Assembly (NCBI RefSeq): GCF_030272615.1
Contig: NC_081410.1
Span: 111,851,433 to 111,915,432 of the forward strand
Reading direction: 5' to 3'
From: Cryptomeria japonica
Lineage: Eukaryota > Streptophyta > Pinopsida > Cupressales > Cupressaceae
DNA length: 64,000 bases
A program made the position numbers and the translations under genes. Shown in pieces: positions 21,530 to 33,054 of this stretch (its first letter is position 1; every line of letters begins with the position of its first letter). Below the pieces are notes generated by a model. That model saw only the letters and a program-made list of their open reading frames with translations. It made no database searches and was not told where the DNA came from.

Positions 21530-24021
21530 TGTGAGGCCTCACCTCGACTCAGTTTGACATTCAGTGGATTTTATATTTTAGACTATTATGGATACTTTAT
21601 TTTGATGCATTTTGAGATTTAGAACTTATATGATTTCAGGATATTGGATAACATTGCTATGATTTGATGATTTACTTACATGCTTTATGGGATAGAACAC
21701 TACATGATTATTAGATAGGATGATAATTGCAATGATAGATGTCGTTATTGAATTTGTAGGACTTTACTCTGAATATAGAACTATGATGTATGTTTAGTTT
21801 ATGTGAATTGAGATGAAATTGCTTATGTGAAATTTGCTTGATAAAAGATGTATTCAATCTGTGCGGATGGAAATTGTATGCAAGTGATGATGTGCATTGT
21901 TATATTATTGAATTATATTATATTTGGATATTTGGAAGTACTAATGTGTAAATTGAGATGCGCAGGAAATTTACCATGTGACCATGGAAAATTACGGAGA
22001 ATCAAACCTAGACTTATGTATGTTCGTAAGCCAGGGTTTGTCTATTTGGAGAGACAACACCCCGTTTGTGTTGTATTTTATTCGTATCAGTATATGTTGT
22101 ATGAGTGTTATGTGTTATTTAAATTTATTGTGTAAAAAACCTCAAGAGACAATTTCATGTTCATTTTTGTAAAAGTATTTTATTAGTGTCACTTGGCACA
22201 TTTGTGGATTTAAATTTAAATATTTTATTTTGTCTCTTGCTGGGAGAGTGTTAATTATAATTAATTATTAAATAAAATAATGTGTTGTCAAAAAGATATT
22301 TTGAGAATATAATATTTGGAGTGGTCAACTTATGTTTGACCCGAAAATAAACTTCAGGGGGGTTTAAAATGGGTTAAATGAACACCTAGGGGTAGTTTAT
22401 TAGAGTTTCCTGAAGCCCATAAGGTATACCTAGGGGTTAGGGGTAATTTTAGGCAAGTTTCTACTTTATAATGATCTTTTTAATGCTTTAAAAATTGGTT
22501 TTTTTGAGTTGAGCGAAAATTGAAAATTGAAGTGAAATCAAATCAAGATATTTTCCTTTTGGGAAGGAAAGTCTTTTTGCATTTTTGCTTTCTTCCTTCT
22601 TTTTGGTTTTTTTTAGAATCCTGTGAGAACTCAGAGAGTGAGCTTCTTAAGGAAGATTTTTGGGAATAGCTGGTTAATCACCCACTCTCCATTTTTGGAG
22701 ACAGAAGAAAATTTGGAAGAAAAATAATGTTATGGGATAAAGAAATTGATTAAGAAAAAAAAAAGAATTGTGGATTGGGCAGCTCTTCTTCAGATATCAT
22801 CATAACCTTTGGGCAGATTAAGGTTGGTTTTCAATATTTACTTTTAATGTCTTTTTTTTCTTGTTTATTTCTGAAAGTTGTTGAATGAGAAAATCTGTAT
22901 TCTTGAAAATGGATGTTTGAAAATCTTTTGGTGTCTTGTTTTATGAATGAATGTGTTTTGGGAGTTTTCTCAAGATCTCTTACTCTTGGGGGAGAAGAGG
23001 ATCTTGAGGGTGGTAGCAGTGACAGCCCTCGAGTGAGAGACTCTCTTTTGAGATCGATCACAAGGGATCTTTGTGTGACCCTTGCTGCATGGCCTGTTTG
23101 TGCAATGGGGGTCATAAGGAGGGTTATAAGGCTAGAATGCCTTTGGGGGGCATAAGGATTATGGGGTTGAGATTCTTGATATTTTATTTGTGCCATGAGG
23201 TGGCTTCTTGTTATTACATACTTGCAGATTCTCCTCAGGGTATTTGGTCCACTACCACCCTTTGAAAATGTTCACCACCAAAGTGTGGTGCTGTGAAAGC
23301 CAGGTTGGGAATGTGTCTGGAATATTTGTATGTTTTGTGTTTCTTTGTGTTTGCCTATTTGTTACCCGTCTAGGAATTGGTTCTCCGAGCTCGGGGGTGG
23401 CTACCAGTTAGCCTGGGCTGGGAGGTGACCACTCCGTGGTCATTTTTGTGTTTTCTATTATGCAGGAAATTCAAAGGAAAGAGAATAGGAACCATGAAAG
23501 AGATATAGAAGATTGTTTAGGAAGATACTTGAGTTCAGTTGCAGTTGTTTGTTTAAAGTTGCTATAGAAATATGTCTCATTCATAGAAAAGAGAAGCAAG
23601 TTGTAATTTGTGAAAGTAGACTTGAAGTCTTATTGTTGTGACTATTCAGAGAAAACATTATGTAAATTGGTAGAATATCTTAGAGATGATTTAAAAAAAA
23701 AAGAAAAGCTTGTTATTTCTACTTCTGGTTTATTTGAAAAAAGAAAAGTTAAAAATGTGTTGCATGCAAGCTTCTTGTATTATGGAAGAAATAAAAGGTC
23801 TGTTTTCATTTAGATTTTACCTGTATTTTAAATCGGACAATTTAGAAGTTTATTTAAGCTGAAAGCTTTTAAGTATTTTGAATGGAAAAAAAAGTTGTTT
23901 TATGTGAATATTTTATTTTAAAAAAAATATATATTAATGGATTTCTTATTTCCAGAAAAAGTATAATGTATCTTTGTAAAATACTTTAAAATGTATTTTT
24001 GTTAACATTGATTTAAAAGCT

Positions 24022-24094
<73 letters not shown>

Positions 24095-24244
24095 ATTAAA
24101 CTTAATGTTATCTTTCCCTTTATTATATTAGCTTAAAATTTTGCATGTAAAAATTCTCTTTCAAAAATATATATATATATATATAAATTTTATTTGGAAT
24201 TTAGATTTATCTTTTTATCTATGCTTATTAAGTTATGTAAATAC

Positions 24245-24292
<48 letters not shown>

Positions 24293-25312
24293 AATGTTAT
24301 AGTTTTAAAAAAAAAAAAAATTTAAGTTTTTGGGTCCCCGCGGACTCCACTGTGTGTACGCACAGTGGACGACCGCGCGACGCCCACTGTGTGCACACAC
24401 AGTGGAGCCGCTTGCGGCTCCCACTGTGTGGGCACACAGTGGACGGCCATGGCCGCCACTGTGTGGCCACACAGTGGTGCCGCGGCGCCCACTGTGCGCT
24501 CACACAGTGGCGCACGCGCGGCCCAAACCTGCCTTGTTCCTCCCGTAACCTGCAAAGAAATTTTCATGGCCGCCCGTAGGGTTTTCGGCCCAGCAAGGAA
24601 CTTTACCTGTTAAAAAAAAGGGTTAAACCCTAGCCCGAGAGGGGCTAGGGCAGTTTAGCATTTTGAAATAAAAAAAAAATAAATATGTTATTTGGTTTAG
24701 AAAATGTTTTATATAAGAAATTAGGGTTGGGGGAAAAACATGGTTTTATAATTTGGAAATTATATTGGTATTCAAATTTAGAATTAAAATATTAATATAT
24801 AAGTAAAATATATATATAAATATATATGTTTCCATATATATATATATATGGGAATATATATATATGTATATATATGTTTTTTTGAGTTTTTTTTTAAATA
24901 AGAAATTAAATTATAAATATACAAAATATATGCATAATCAATATGTATATATGTACATTTTATATGTACACAATATTGATTTGGGGTAAATTATAAAGAG
25001 AAAATTAATTAAATTTGCTAGGACTATATAGTCATAATGGAGGATAAATTAAAATATCTCTCCTAATACTTTTAGTTTGATTAATTTAATAAAGCTATTA
25101 ACTAAATATCTCTTGGAGATAGAATCTATACTAGTAGGTTTTCCGCAATTAAAATATAACAAATTATCGAAGCTTAGTTCGTTTCGGAATTAGCCAAAAT
25201 TTAATAATGAAATTTTCTTTAACGCTTGTCGCAAGAGTGTACTTGTTAATTAAATTAGTATCTTTTTAAAGAAAAAATTGTTTTGTTTTTGCCCTAATTT
25301 TTGGGCATGACA
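21530..25312 (+). repeat. 3' LTR of the Ty3 element (3.8 kb)
   Basis: It matches the 5' LTR over its full 3783 bp. Most substitutions I noticed are transitions. AT microsatellites differ in length (24027-24091 against 15286-15356), and one TACATTTTATATG unit present twice near 16225-16250 occurs once near 24953. The palindrome array and hairpin are retained. Confidence 0.93.
24347..24510 (+). repeat. Array of five 22-bp near-palindromes in the 3' LTR
   Basis: Same structure as in the 5' LTR, with units at 24347, 24384, 24421, 24456 and 24489. Unit 4 is more symmetric here (CCACTGTG against CCACTATG in the 5' copy). Spacer changes (GCG to GCGA, CACGG to CATGG) are transitions. Confidence 0.85.
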
Positions 25313-25317
25313 AACTG

Positions 25318-26455
25318 GAAGTCATGTTTGTAATTGACTATTGTTTATTTAGCTAGGGTTTGAGAACTAGTAACAAGATCTTTGACCAGTGATGTTTTAT
25401 GGTTTGGCAGTGATTCTTTTCATGTTTATAAGTTGTTGATGACGTGTCAGAATCATGTGAAAAGATAAAATATTTTTTTGGCATGTACAAGGATCGAATT
25501 TCTTGGGATGCAACGAAGTGCTTAGCAGAATGTGTTAAGGGTTTGACAGCTTATCAGATCGATGTGCGGTGATGAGTTATGATCATTCAACAGAGGTAAT
25601 TTTCTTGTAATTTGTTAAACTGATTTGTATGATGATCAGTAATAATTTGTAATGATCTGATATGATCTATGATGTAGATTTGTTGTAGGGGTTTTGTAAC
25701 TGACCTAATTGTAAAATGTCTTTAGGTCAAGTTTGAGAAGGTTAAGTGTGTCGGTGATCAAATAAGTGTGTGTGTGCCAAACCAAATTGAGATGTCTGCA
25801 TGAGAGAAGCAGATTGGAGTTGACTAGGATCTACAATAGCAAGCTATGAAGTGCTGAGTTCAAATCATTTATATGTTGTTTCCTAACAATTGCAACAGCA
25901 TTAAAATCCCTTAACCAGGTAGGTCCTAATAGCCCTGACCTTGTAAATCCCTTCACCGGGTGGCTCATTAATTTGGGTTTAAATCCTCCAACAAGGTTAC
26001 TCTTAATAGGGTAAAGCTCCTAATAGAGCTAAGCTATAAAATCCCTTGATCTAGTGACTCCTAATAGGGTCTTCTCTTAACCGAGCATTGTTGTAAAGCT
26101 CCTAATCGGGCTAGGCTCCTAACAAGGCGCATTCTGAAAGAGTGCATATTTTGTGGGTACCAATTCCCACCATGTTTTTTCCTATTTGGGTTTCCACGTG
26201 AAAAATCCTTGTGTTCATGTTGTGGATGGATTGTTCAGTTATGCATTTGATGTCTTTACTATATTTTCTTAATGATGAACACTTAAGTTGCTACCAGTAA
26301 TGTTTTGGTGAATCTGTATTAAGTGATTGTTTGATCAGCTACCTACTGGTTATGAACTATTTTGTGAATTATTTTGCAGATTAGTGAAAAGTTTTAGTTT
26401 ATCCTTATTACTGATTCACCCCCCCCCTCTTAGTAATAATCGAATCCTCACAATA
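25318..26455 (+). repeat. Right piece of the old copia-type LTR
   Basis: This continues 12703-12790 after the Ty3 insertion. Near its end are the motifs shared with the other copia LTRs: ATTCCCACCATG...TTTTTCCTA at 26165-26190, and CTGATTCACC with a C-homopolymer at about 26400-26430, then CCTCACAATAACA. At 25905-26125 there is a degenerate repeat of AATCCCTTAACC / GCTCCTAATCGGGCT units. No matching partner LTR or gag-pol was found next to it, so it may be a solo LTR. The exact right edge is uncertain by a few bases. Confidence 0.5.
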
Positions 26456-26850
26456 ACAGAGATGGGACTGGATGCTTCTACTGGCCTAACAAGCATACTC
26501 ATGCTAATACCAAGAAGAAGATGGTGAAGATTTCTCAAGATATCATTAAGCTAAATAAGGTTGCAAACAACATGAACCAGATGGAGTTGGAGGCAGCAGA
26601 GTTGTTGAAGAATGTGGCCTAGGCATGTTCTGGTTGTTGGTCTTGTTTTATCTTTTTGCTGGTGTTTTTCTAGCTTCCTACTTTGTGTTGGCTTTTTGTT
26701 GATGTTCTCTCTATTCTTATGGACAGCTTTTTGTTTTATAGACTTTTGGTCTTGTCATGTTCTTTCTATGCTTTAATGCTTTATCTGGTGTAATCTCTAT
26801 GCAAAGGGTTTCGGGTCCCTTCAAAACCTATTTTTGCCTTAATCAAAAAC
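26456..26850 (+). other. Old element remains, not identified
   Basis: Just after the old LTR a short frame reads KKKMVKISQDIIKLNKVANNMNQ and then stops near 26620, suggesting a decayed Gag or coiled-coil piece. The following T-rich stretch ends in AAGGGTTTCGGGTCCCTTC (26808-26825), a type of sequence I associate with the 3' region of plant LINE elements. That association is recollection only. Confidence 0.25.
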
Positions 26851-27560
26851 CTTCAACAAAGTGGTAATGAAAATGAACACTTCACATTCTTATTTGATGA
26901 ACTTCCTTGTTTCATTGACAAAGATGAAGAGAGCAATACCCATTTCTACATCAAGCCAAGCATTTGAGCTACTGGAAGATATAAAAGATCAGATGTGGTG
27001 TTGATCTATGAGGTTGCAATTAGGGATAACCTTGTTTTGGATAATGGAGAAATTAATACACACAAAGATGTTGGGCAAGGTAAACTTGATGTTAAATCAG
27101 AACTCTTGGCTTAAGAGGATAACTTTGAAATTTTTATAGACCTTCAAGGGAGTTGATATGAGGCTAAAATCAATCTCATTATTCAAAAAAGTGAAGAATG
27201 TTAAGATGAAGATGGCTCTTGGGATGACTTAGAGGTTTTTTATTCAAATTTGGATGTTAAAGAAGCACATTTTGAAGAAGAGAATCGTGAACAACAAAAG
27301 AAGAGTGTGGAGGAAACCATGTTTCTACTCAAACCACATGAAATGAGTGATTCCAATTAGCAAAAGGATGTCAAAGAAGTAGTCCACAAGAAAGAGGCCA
27401 ACATTGGAGTTTCAAGTTTTTTCCATACAAGAGGTTGTCCTATCAGGCATCTATCTAGGATGGAGGCCAACAAATCATCAAAGATCATGCTTGCACCCAA
27501 GTATAAAGCTTCTACTAAAGAACAACAATCTCATTTCGCATATCCCATTTAAAGCAACAA
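26850..27560 (+). pseudogene. Degenerate coding-like stretch, unknown
   Basis: Reading the plus strand gives Glu/Asp/Lys-rich segments separated by stops (for example FDELPCFIDKDEE near 26897, then EAHFEEENREQQKKSVEE near 27262 and EANKSSKIMLAPKYKAS near 27465). The composition looks like a former retroelement protein rather than random AT-rich DNA, but no domain can be named and frame changes are needed. Confidence 0.25.
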
Positions 27561-28780
27561 TATGTAAGATCAATATGATGAGGTGAGTGAATATATTTTC
27601 ATTTTGTAAGAGGTATTGCAATAGCTAGTAAAATATTTATATGTTTTCCATATCTTATTAGTTGTTTACAAACTTGTGAAGCATTGCAAGTTTCTCATAA
27701 AAAAGTAGCTATTTTAATTGACCCGGCAATGGCTTTGTTTGATTATTTGTCAATTTTGGTTAATGTAGGTTGGGATAGGTTTCAATTCCAATAAGTGTAG
27801 TAGCACTCTATTTTGAGTCTTGTTTCCTCCAAGTGGTAAAGCACACTAGTTCATTGTTTAGTTTAGGTGTCTAAGCTACCGTTTAGAGGTGTTAGCAGCA
27901 ATGTCAATTCTAATTTTGAGTTTATTTCAAGTCTTTCACGACTCCATGCCCGATGGATATGTGAAGCAATTAGTCTTGTATGCTTAGTAGGCAAGCACTT
28001 TGTAAAGGTCACCAAAGAAGTTAACATTATTGGTCATTGTTGCCAAAGTATGTCTTTTAGAAAATTTAAAGGGGCTATGAAAGTTATTTTTTCTAAATAT
28101 AATTCCTAAAGGAACAACCCACACAAACCATTGAACTCTTGGGTGTAAAAAAGGGTAAAGCAAAACCAAGGAGAAATTTTCAGTTTTCTAAGTCTTCTAT
28201 GTCGTGCCTCTACGTTGAGTTTCATCTCTTCAAGATTTAAGGCACACAGCTTAAGTGAATCTAGGGTTTTTTGTTACAACCATCTCCACATTGCAAAAAT
28301 CAAGTATATAATGTAGCACATTTCACAAGGTTTATGGAGAAGATTGTCCATGTTGAAGAAGTCATTGGGATGCAGAGAATATAGACTATGTTCAATTCAA
28401 CGAAGGGAATCCACAATACATATTTGAGTTTAAGAGATGAAAAGGGCATGATGCATGATTAGAGAGCATCTCTTGCTCTTTTGTTCCCTTGTATGGAACA
28501 TTTCAAGTGAAATACAAGTGTTTTATTAGCACATCACTTGAGCAAGTGGAGAGAGCATCAAACGCATCTTACCCACACATTTAAAACTAGTATGCACCTT
28601 ATATTTGTCATATTTTGAAAATCTGCAACTTCATTAGATGTTTTAAAACTTTTCAAAATGTCATTATTCTTTAAACCTTGTGAAACCCTAGTTGGTTGAA
28701 CATCTCTATGCTGGTTGGAAAGAGTATTGAAAATGACATGGTTAGTTGCAAGTCTAGTAGTGGTAATCAACAAGGGATAG
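27561..28780. other. No gene recognised
   Basis: AT-rich sequence with only short frames (27867-28109 on plus, 28558-28773 on minus) that show no motif. I see no LTR ends or tandem repeats here. Confidence 0.4.
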
Positions 28781-31506
28781 GATAATCAACAATGACAGTC
28801 AAGCCTATGAATGTCATTGTTACAAGTCAAACCTCATATGGATATGGACACTCATGATAAAAGAAAGTCAGAGGCAAGGCATGGACAATTAAAAAGAAAA
28901 TTCATTGCATTCTTACTAAGAGATAGACAAAGAATACATGGATGATGGCAGTCACTATTAAGAATAAGAGAAAGACATGCCTATGGCACTATCTTGGGTA
29001 GTCATATGAGGTGGTAGGTGGTTCCAACCTATTTATAAAGTCAAACCGTAATAGAAATCATGACAAATACAACATGAAAGGTTGTCAATTTCATAGATAA
29101 ATGGGTTAGTCTACATACAAAACACCAAAATGGCAAGGGGGGAGAAGTCTTGAACTTGAGGGTTCTAAGCATGCTCCTGCTTAATCTCAACTAGTGAATG
29201 CTCTTGCAAATATCAAATTCTAAGGATCGTTGAGGACAGTGGTATCATTGAAAATCATGTTGTCTCTAACATATCCATGCATGGTTAATTGCCTCTATTT
29301 GGTATATTGAAGGTGCAATGAATAAAAAACGACAATCTTCATATTCTCTAAAATAAAAGATGGTCATGAAAATAATATCTTGACACAAAAATAAAAATAA
29401 ATAAATAAATCTCAATGCTTTGAAGGTAAAAAGGATGGTAGGTGTAATTTTGACAAAGATAGCAAATGATAAACACGGAAGGTGACATCTAAAGGATCAT
29501 AAATTAATGTTCATACTTCACGACATTCCTTTACCAAACATGACCAGGAAAATAAAATGCAAATAGAATGGTTGTCATCATACCAAGGGTACGAATCAAG
29601 ATTTTTACAATTTTGCAAGAGCACCAAAGCAAAAGAGGCCTATGCAACAGTTAAAGTAAATGGTTGAATACTGATGATGAGGAACAACATAGATATTAAA
29701 GGAAATATTTATAATGTGCATACTTACTCATGTCAAAGAAAATAGACAATCACCATGCAAAATTTAGGTCTATTGTAGAATATGCATGATAGTCATAAGA
29801 TTTGGAAGATTCAAAGTCATGGCAAGTATAAATTTCACTTTAATAATTGAGACTAGATTGATGTATGAAGGGGGTTTTTTAGTAAAATTAAAATCTGAGG
29901 ATACATGTTATATGCATAGGTAAGCCATAGGTGTTTCTATAAAACATAGGTAATTTAAGGTCCAAACTTAACAAGTTAACCTTTGACTTCTTCCTCTTAA
30001 ATTTACAATGGCTTATGCACATATACAATGATTGGTATTGAACTACTACAATGATTATCAAGGGCATACATGAGTAACAAAGGCTTGTTTAGTATTTGAA
30101 GATTGAAGGGGGAATATGATAATTATATTCATGCATACTTGCATGTTGAAACTAAATAAAGAAATGATAATAGTTCATAACATTAATTTACAGTCATAGA
30201 AGTGACTGTTAGTCTTGTCATCTTCAATCAACTAGTAAAGAGACGTGATCATAGTGCAACAAATGTACAATGACAGTCAAGTTCAACCCCTTCAAAAGGC
30301 AATTAGAAGCCTTAAAGAAAAGTTCTAGATAGTCATAGGATAGCCAAAGGGTAGTGACTAATGCATGTTCATAATGTAGTGACAATCCTACAGAGAAGAT
30401 GATGGCAACAATCATAAAAAGGTGAGTAAGCTTTTGGAATTGCAAAGGCAATTCAGTCACCATGTTAAAGTTTTTGTGGACCTTATATGCAGTGATACAT
30501 AGTGCAGTTTTTGAGGTAGGGATAGTTAAACAATAAAAAAAGAGGTCAAGATCATAGTAATGATAGTGTAGAGTTGCAGATGAAAAGAAAGTGTTGTTCA
30601 CAAAACTATTGGGACAAGGGCAGTAGGTATATAGAAGTAAAAGAGGGTAAAAAGGAAATATGGTAGTCAAGGTTTCATATGGCATGACATCATAGAGACA
30701 AGAAGCCTTATCTAATGCCATAATGAGTTTTGTTCCCCTCAAATTCTTAGGGAAAACATGTTCTATTCTTCAATGATAGTTGTAAATCAATAAAGGCAAT
30801 TGGGGGGGATTAAGGAACAGTTAGAGGTTGTTTATGATAGTATTGTGGGCACTTGTACCTTTTTCAAGCATCTAGGAGACTTCAACAAGAATATGTGAGT
30901 TGAGACCAATTCAACACTTCCCTCATACAATGCAACCTAAGAAGATTTCAAGAAATCAAAACAAAGATGCATAGTTTCTAGTGCCAAAGTGGAGTCGACC
31001 AGGTCATTAATAAAGGACACGTGTATTTTCTTAATGGTGGTGGTTATTGTAAGTATTTAGGAATCTACTCTAGATATATATATATCTACAATAACAGTAG
31101 TTAGAGAGGAATTTTGGATTTATTTTTGCCTAGTATTGCAGCTATTTAGGCTCTCTCTAGCAGAAAAATGTGCAATAACTCATAAAATCAATCCTAGGGC
31201 TGAATTTTTCATGTAATTTTTTGAATCTCAAAGCAATATTAGTTAATTTTAGACTACATATTGCTATAATCATACCACTTGAAGTAATAAATTTAGTTTT
31301 TACCTTCTCTAAGGTTTTTCTATTGTGTGTAATGCATCGATTGATGAGTATTTTTGTGAAGTTTTAATATTTGTCTCTTTCAACACCTTTAAGTAGTAGA
31401 TATATATACATATATAATTTGCAAAAATCATACATTTCTTTCTTAGGATTTGTTGAAACTCAAGCCTTCTTACAGAACAATAATGCAATGATATGTGAAA
31501 ATTTTA
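28781..31506. other. Purine-biased stretch with recurrent GTCAT motifs, no gene
   Basis: The plus strand is rich in A and G and poor in C. ATAGTCATA, GGTAGTCAT, ATGACAGTCAA and GATGG-type words recur at irregular spacing (28790, 29003, 29790, 30265, 30325). A 172-codon minus-strand frame (30224-30742) is hydrophobic and motif-free, most likely a by-product of this composition. A perfect AT-core palindrome AGATATATATATATCT occurs near 31073. Probably the interior of an old element. Confidence 0.4.
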
Positions 31507-31840
31507 GAAGTTGTGTAAGATTAGGCTAGTTATTAAACAACTATGTGTTACAAAACAATAGTATAGTTCTAAAACATCAAATAGTATATCACTTAGATAG
31601 TTATAGATTTCATTTTTCAAGCAATTTAAAGTCATTTTTAGTTTTCTTTCTTACTATTTTCCATCAATAAGTTAGTAGTTTAGTTCATCTTCAGGTAATT
31701 AGATAAAGGAATCAACCTACTTTGGAGGTCTACTCCAACTTTTAGGAAATCCACAAGCCTAAGGGTGTTATCATGTCATGTATCAATAGGTGGTTAGGTT
31801 GAGAGCTTAATTATGGGTGAAAATTTGTTGATAACAACTC
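31507..31840 (+). repeat. Second copy of the 6785-7105 LTR-end repeat
   Basis: Same orientation as 6785-7105, sharing AACTATGTGTTACAA, AGTATAGTTCTAAAACATC, TTAGATAAAGGAA and the terminal GTTGATAACA. Here no PBS-like sequence follows, so this may be a 3' LTR end or a solo LTR. The left boundary could lie further upstream. Confidence 0.5.
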
Positions 31841-32119
31841 TTTAGGAAGATATGTATGCTTGTGTTATGTTAGATGCTTCTCACACTTTAGGAACAAAGG
31901 ATGTTGGTAAGAAGAATTCCATACCTTAGTCAAAACTTTAGCAAAAATAATTCAAAAAATGGGGGATCAAAAAATATTTCTAAGGTATAGAGGAAAAAGG
32001 TTTGGAAGAAAATGAATATAACAAGGTAATATCTTAGAGAATTTGGTGTCATTTATACATTAGATACTCACTTTTATAGTCCCTAAAAATTATCGTGATT
32101 TATTGGAATGGTAGGACTT
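31841..32119. other. No gene recognised
   Basis: AT-rich spacer between two LTR remnants. No frame longer than a few dozen codons and no repeat was recognised. Confidence 0.4.
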
Positions 32120-33054
32120 TGGTATTACATGTGTGTAGATTAATGTGAGTGAATTAAACAAATTCAAATGCAATGAAACAACCTAAAGTACACAAATAAC
32201 AAGCAAACACTCAAGATAGGATGTTAAAAAGGAAGCTACGAAAACAAGAGATAGGCAAAGAAATGTAAACTCAAGTGTCCTTCGATTTGAATTTCTCCTT
32301 GATTGAATGTGTGCTCACTTTGATACCAAGTGTGATCAAAATAGCTCCATGATTGTGCAAATGCAAGGTTTAAGCTAATTGTGGATGCAAAATGGCACGA
32401 TAACGCTACTATGATATGAGACTGGTGATTTGTGAAAAAAAATCAAGGCATTAAATAGAAATGGAGGGAGAGATGAAGGTGTGTGAAAATGCAACACCTT
32501 GAGGACAAGTGGAAATGGTGATAGTTGTCCATCATTGAGACCAATTGTCAGTGCAAATGGTGACAAGTGGAGGAGACGTGTAAACTTGGGAGTAAGACAC
32601 TCAAATTTTAGATTCTTTTTCCAATTTATAAAAAATGGGAATGTGCACATATTAGGATAAGATTGGTTAGGGGGATAAGGTTGGCTAGGAACCAAGGGTT
32701 AGTTAGTGGGTTAGGGTTAGAAGAGAGGTTAGAGGGTGGTAAGGGTAGGAGCATTATGCTCAAATTAGGATTAATTTGAATTATTTAATTTGAATTAGAA
32801 AACCAAGAGGAAAAGGACAAAGCAATGAATTAAATAAAACAAAATTTATTTATTTATTTTATTTAATAGAAAAAGGGAAAAATAATTAATTAAATGAGAA
32901 AGGGGACTCATTAATTAATTAATAGGGTGCAACTTAATTAATTAAATTAATTTAGCTAGGGGGCGATATTAATTAAATAATACGTAATAAATTAATTAAC
33001 GAATGCAACTAAGGTGACTAAATTTAATTAATGTAATTAATCAAATTTGGATGT
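32120..33054 (-). repeat. Minus-strand Ty3-type LTR, copy 1
   Basis: It matches 53205-53915 over most of its length (CAATGAAACAACCTAAA, GGAAGCTACGAAAA, GTGCACATATTAGGATAAG, then AATTAATTAA-rich sequence). The right end reads GATGTCTACG before TTGCCCCTCTTT. On the minus strand this is a polypurine tract (AAAGAGGGGCAA) followed by CGTAGACATC, so it would be a 3' LTR of a minus-strand element whose interior lies to the right. The LTR at 62691-63655 has the same arrangement. A minus-strand frame inside it (32375-32695) is not convincing as a gene. Confidence 0.5.

Larger units (their letters stand above)
12791..25312 (+). mobile_element. Complete Ty3/gypsy chromodomain-type retrotransposon
   Basis: This 12.5-kb element is bounded by LTRs starting TGTGAGGCCTCACC and ending GGGCATGACA, with a perfect 5-bp target duplication AACTG at 12786-12790 and 25313-25317. 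PBS, gag, PR, RT, RNase H, IN, chromodomain and PPT follow in the usual order, and all coding parts share one frame (16753-21519). The frame is interrupted by stops at 17746, 17755, 19315 and 20986 with no frameshift. The CHD-bearing pol and very long LTRs fit the Tekay/Del group of plant chromoviruses, which is an inference. By hand count about 25 substitutions separate the LTRs over their first 2.2 kb, so insertion is relatively recent. Confidence 0.93.

Noticed and set aside
26808-26825. GGGTTTCGGGTCCCTTC as proof of a LINE 3' end.
   Set aside because: The resemblance is from memory; no LINE RT frame, poly(A) tail or target duplication is present nearby.
30224-30742. A 172-codon minus-strand frame with hydrophobic segments.
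   Set aside because: No motif, surrounded by purine-biased simple words that suppress stops on the minus strand; probably fortuitous.
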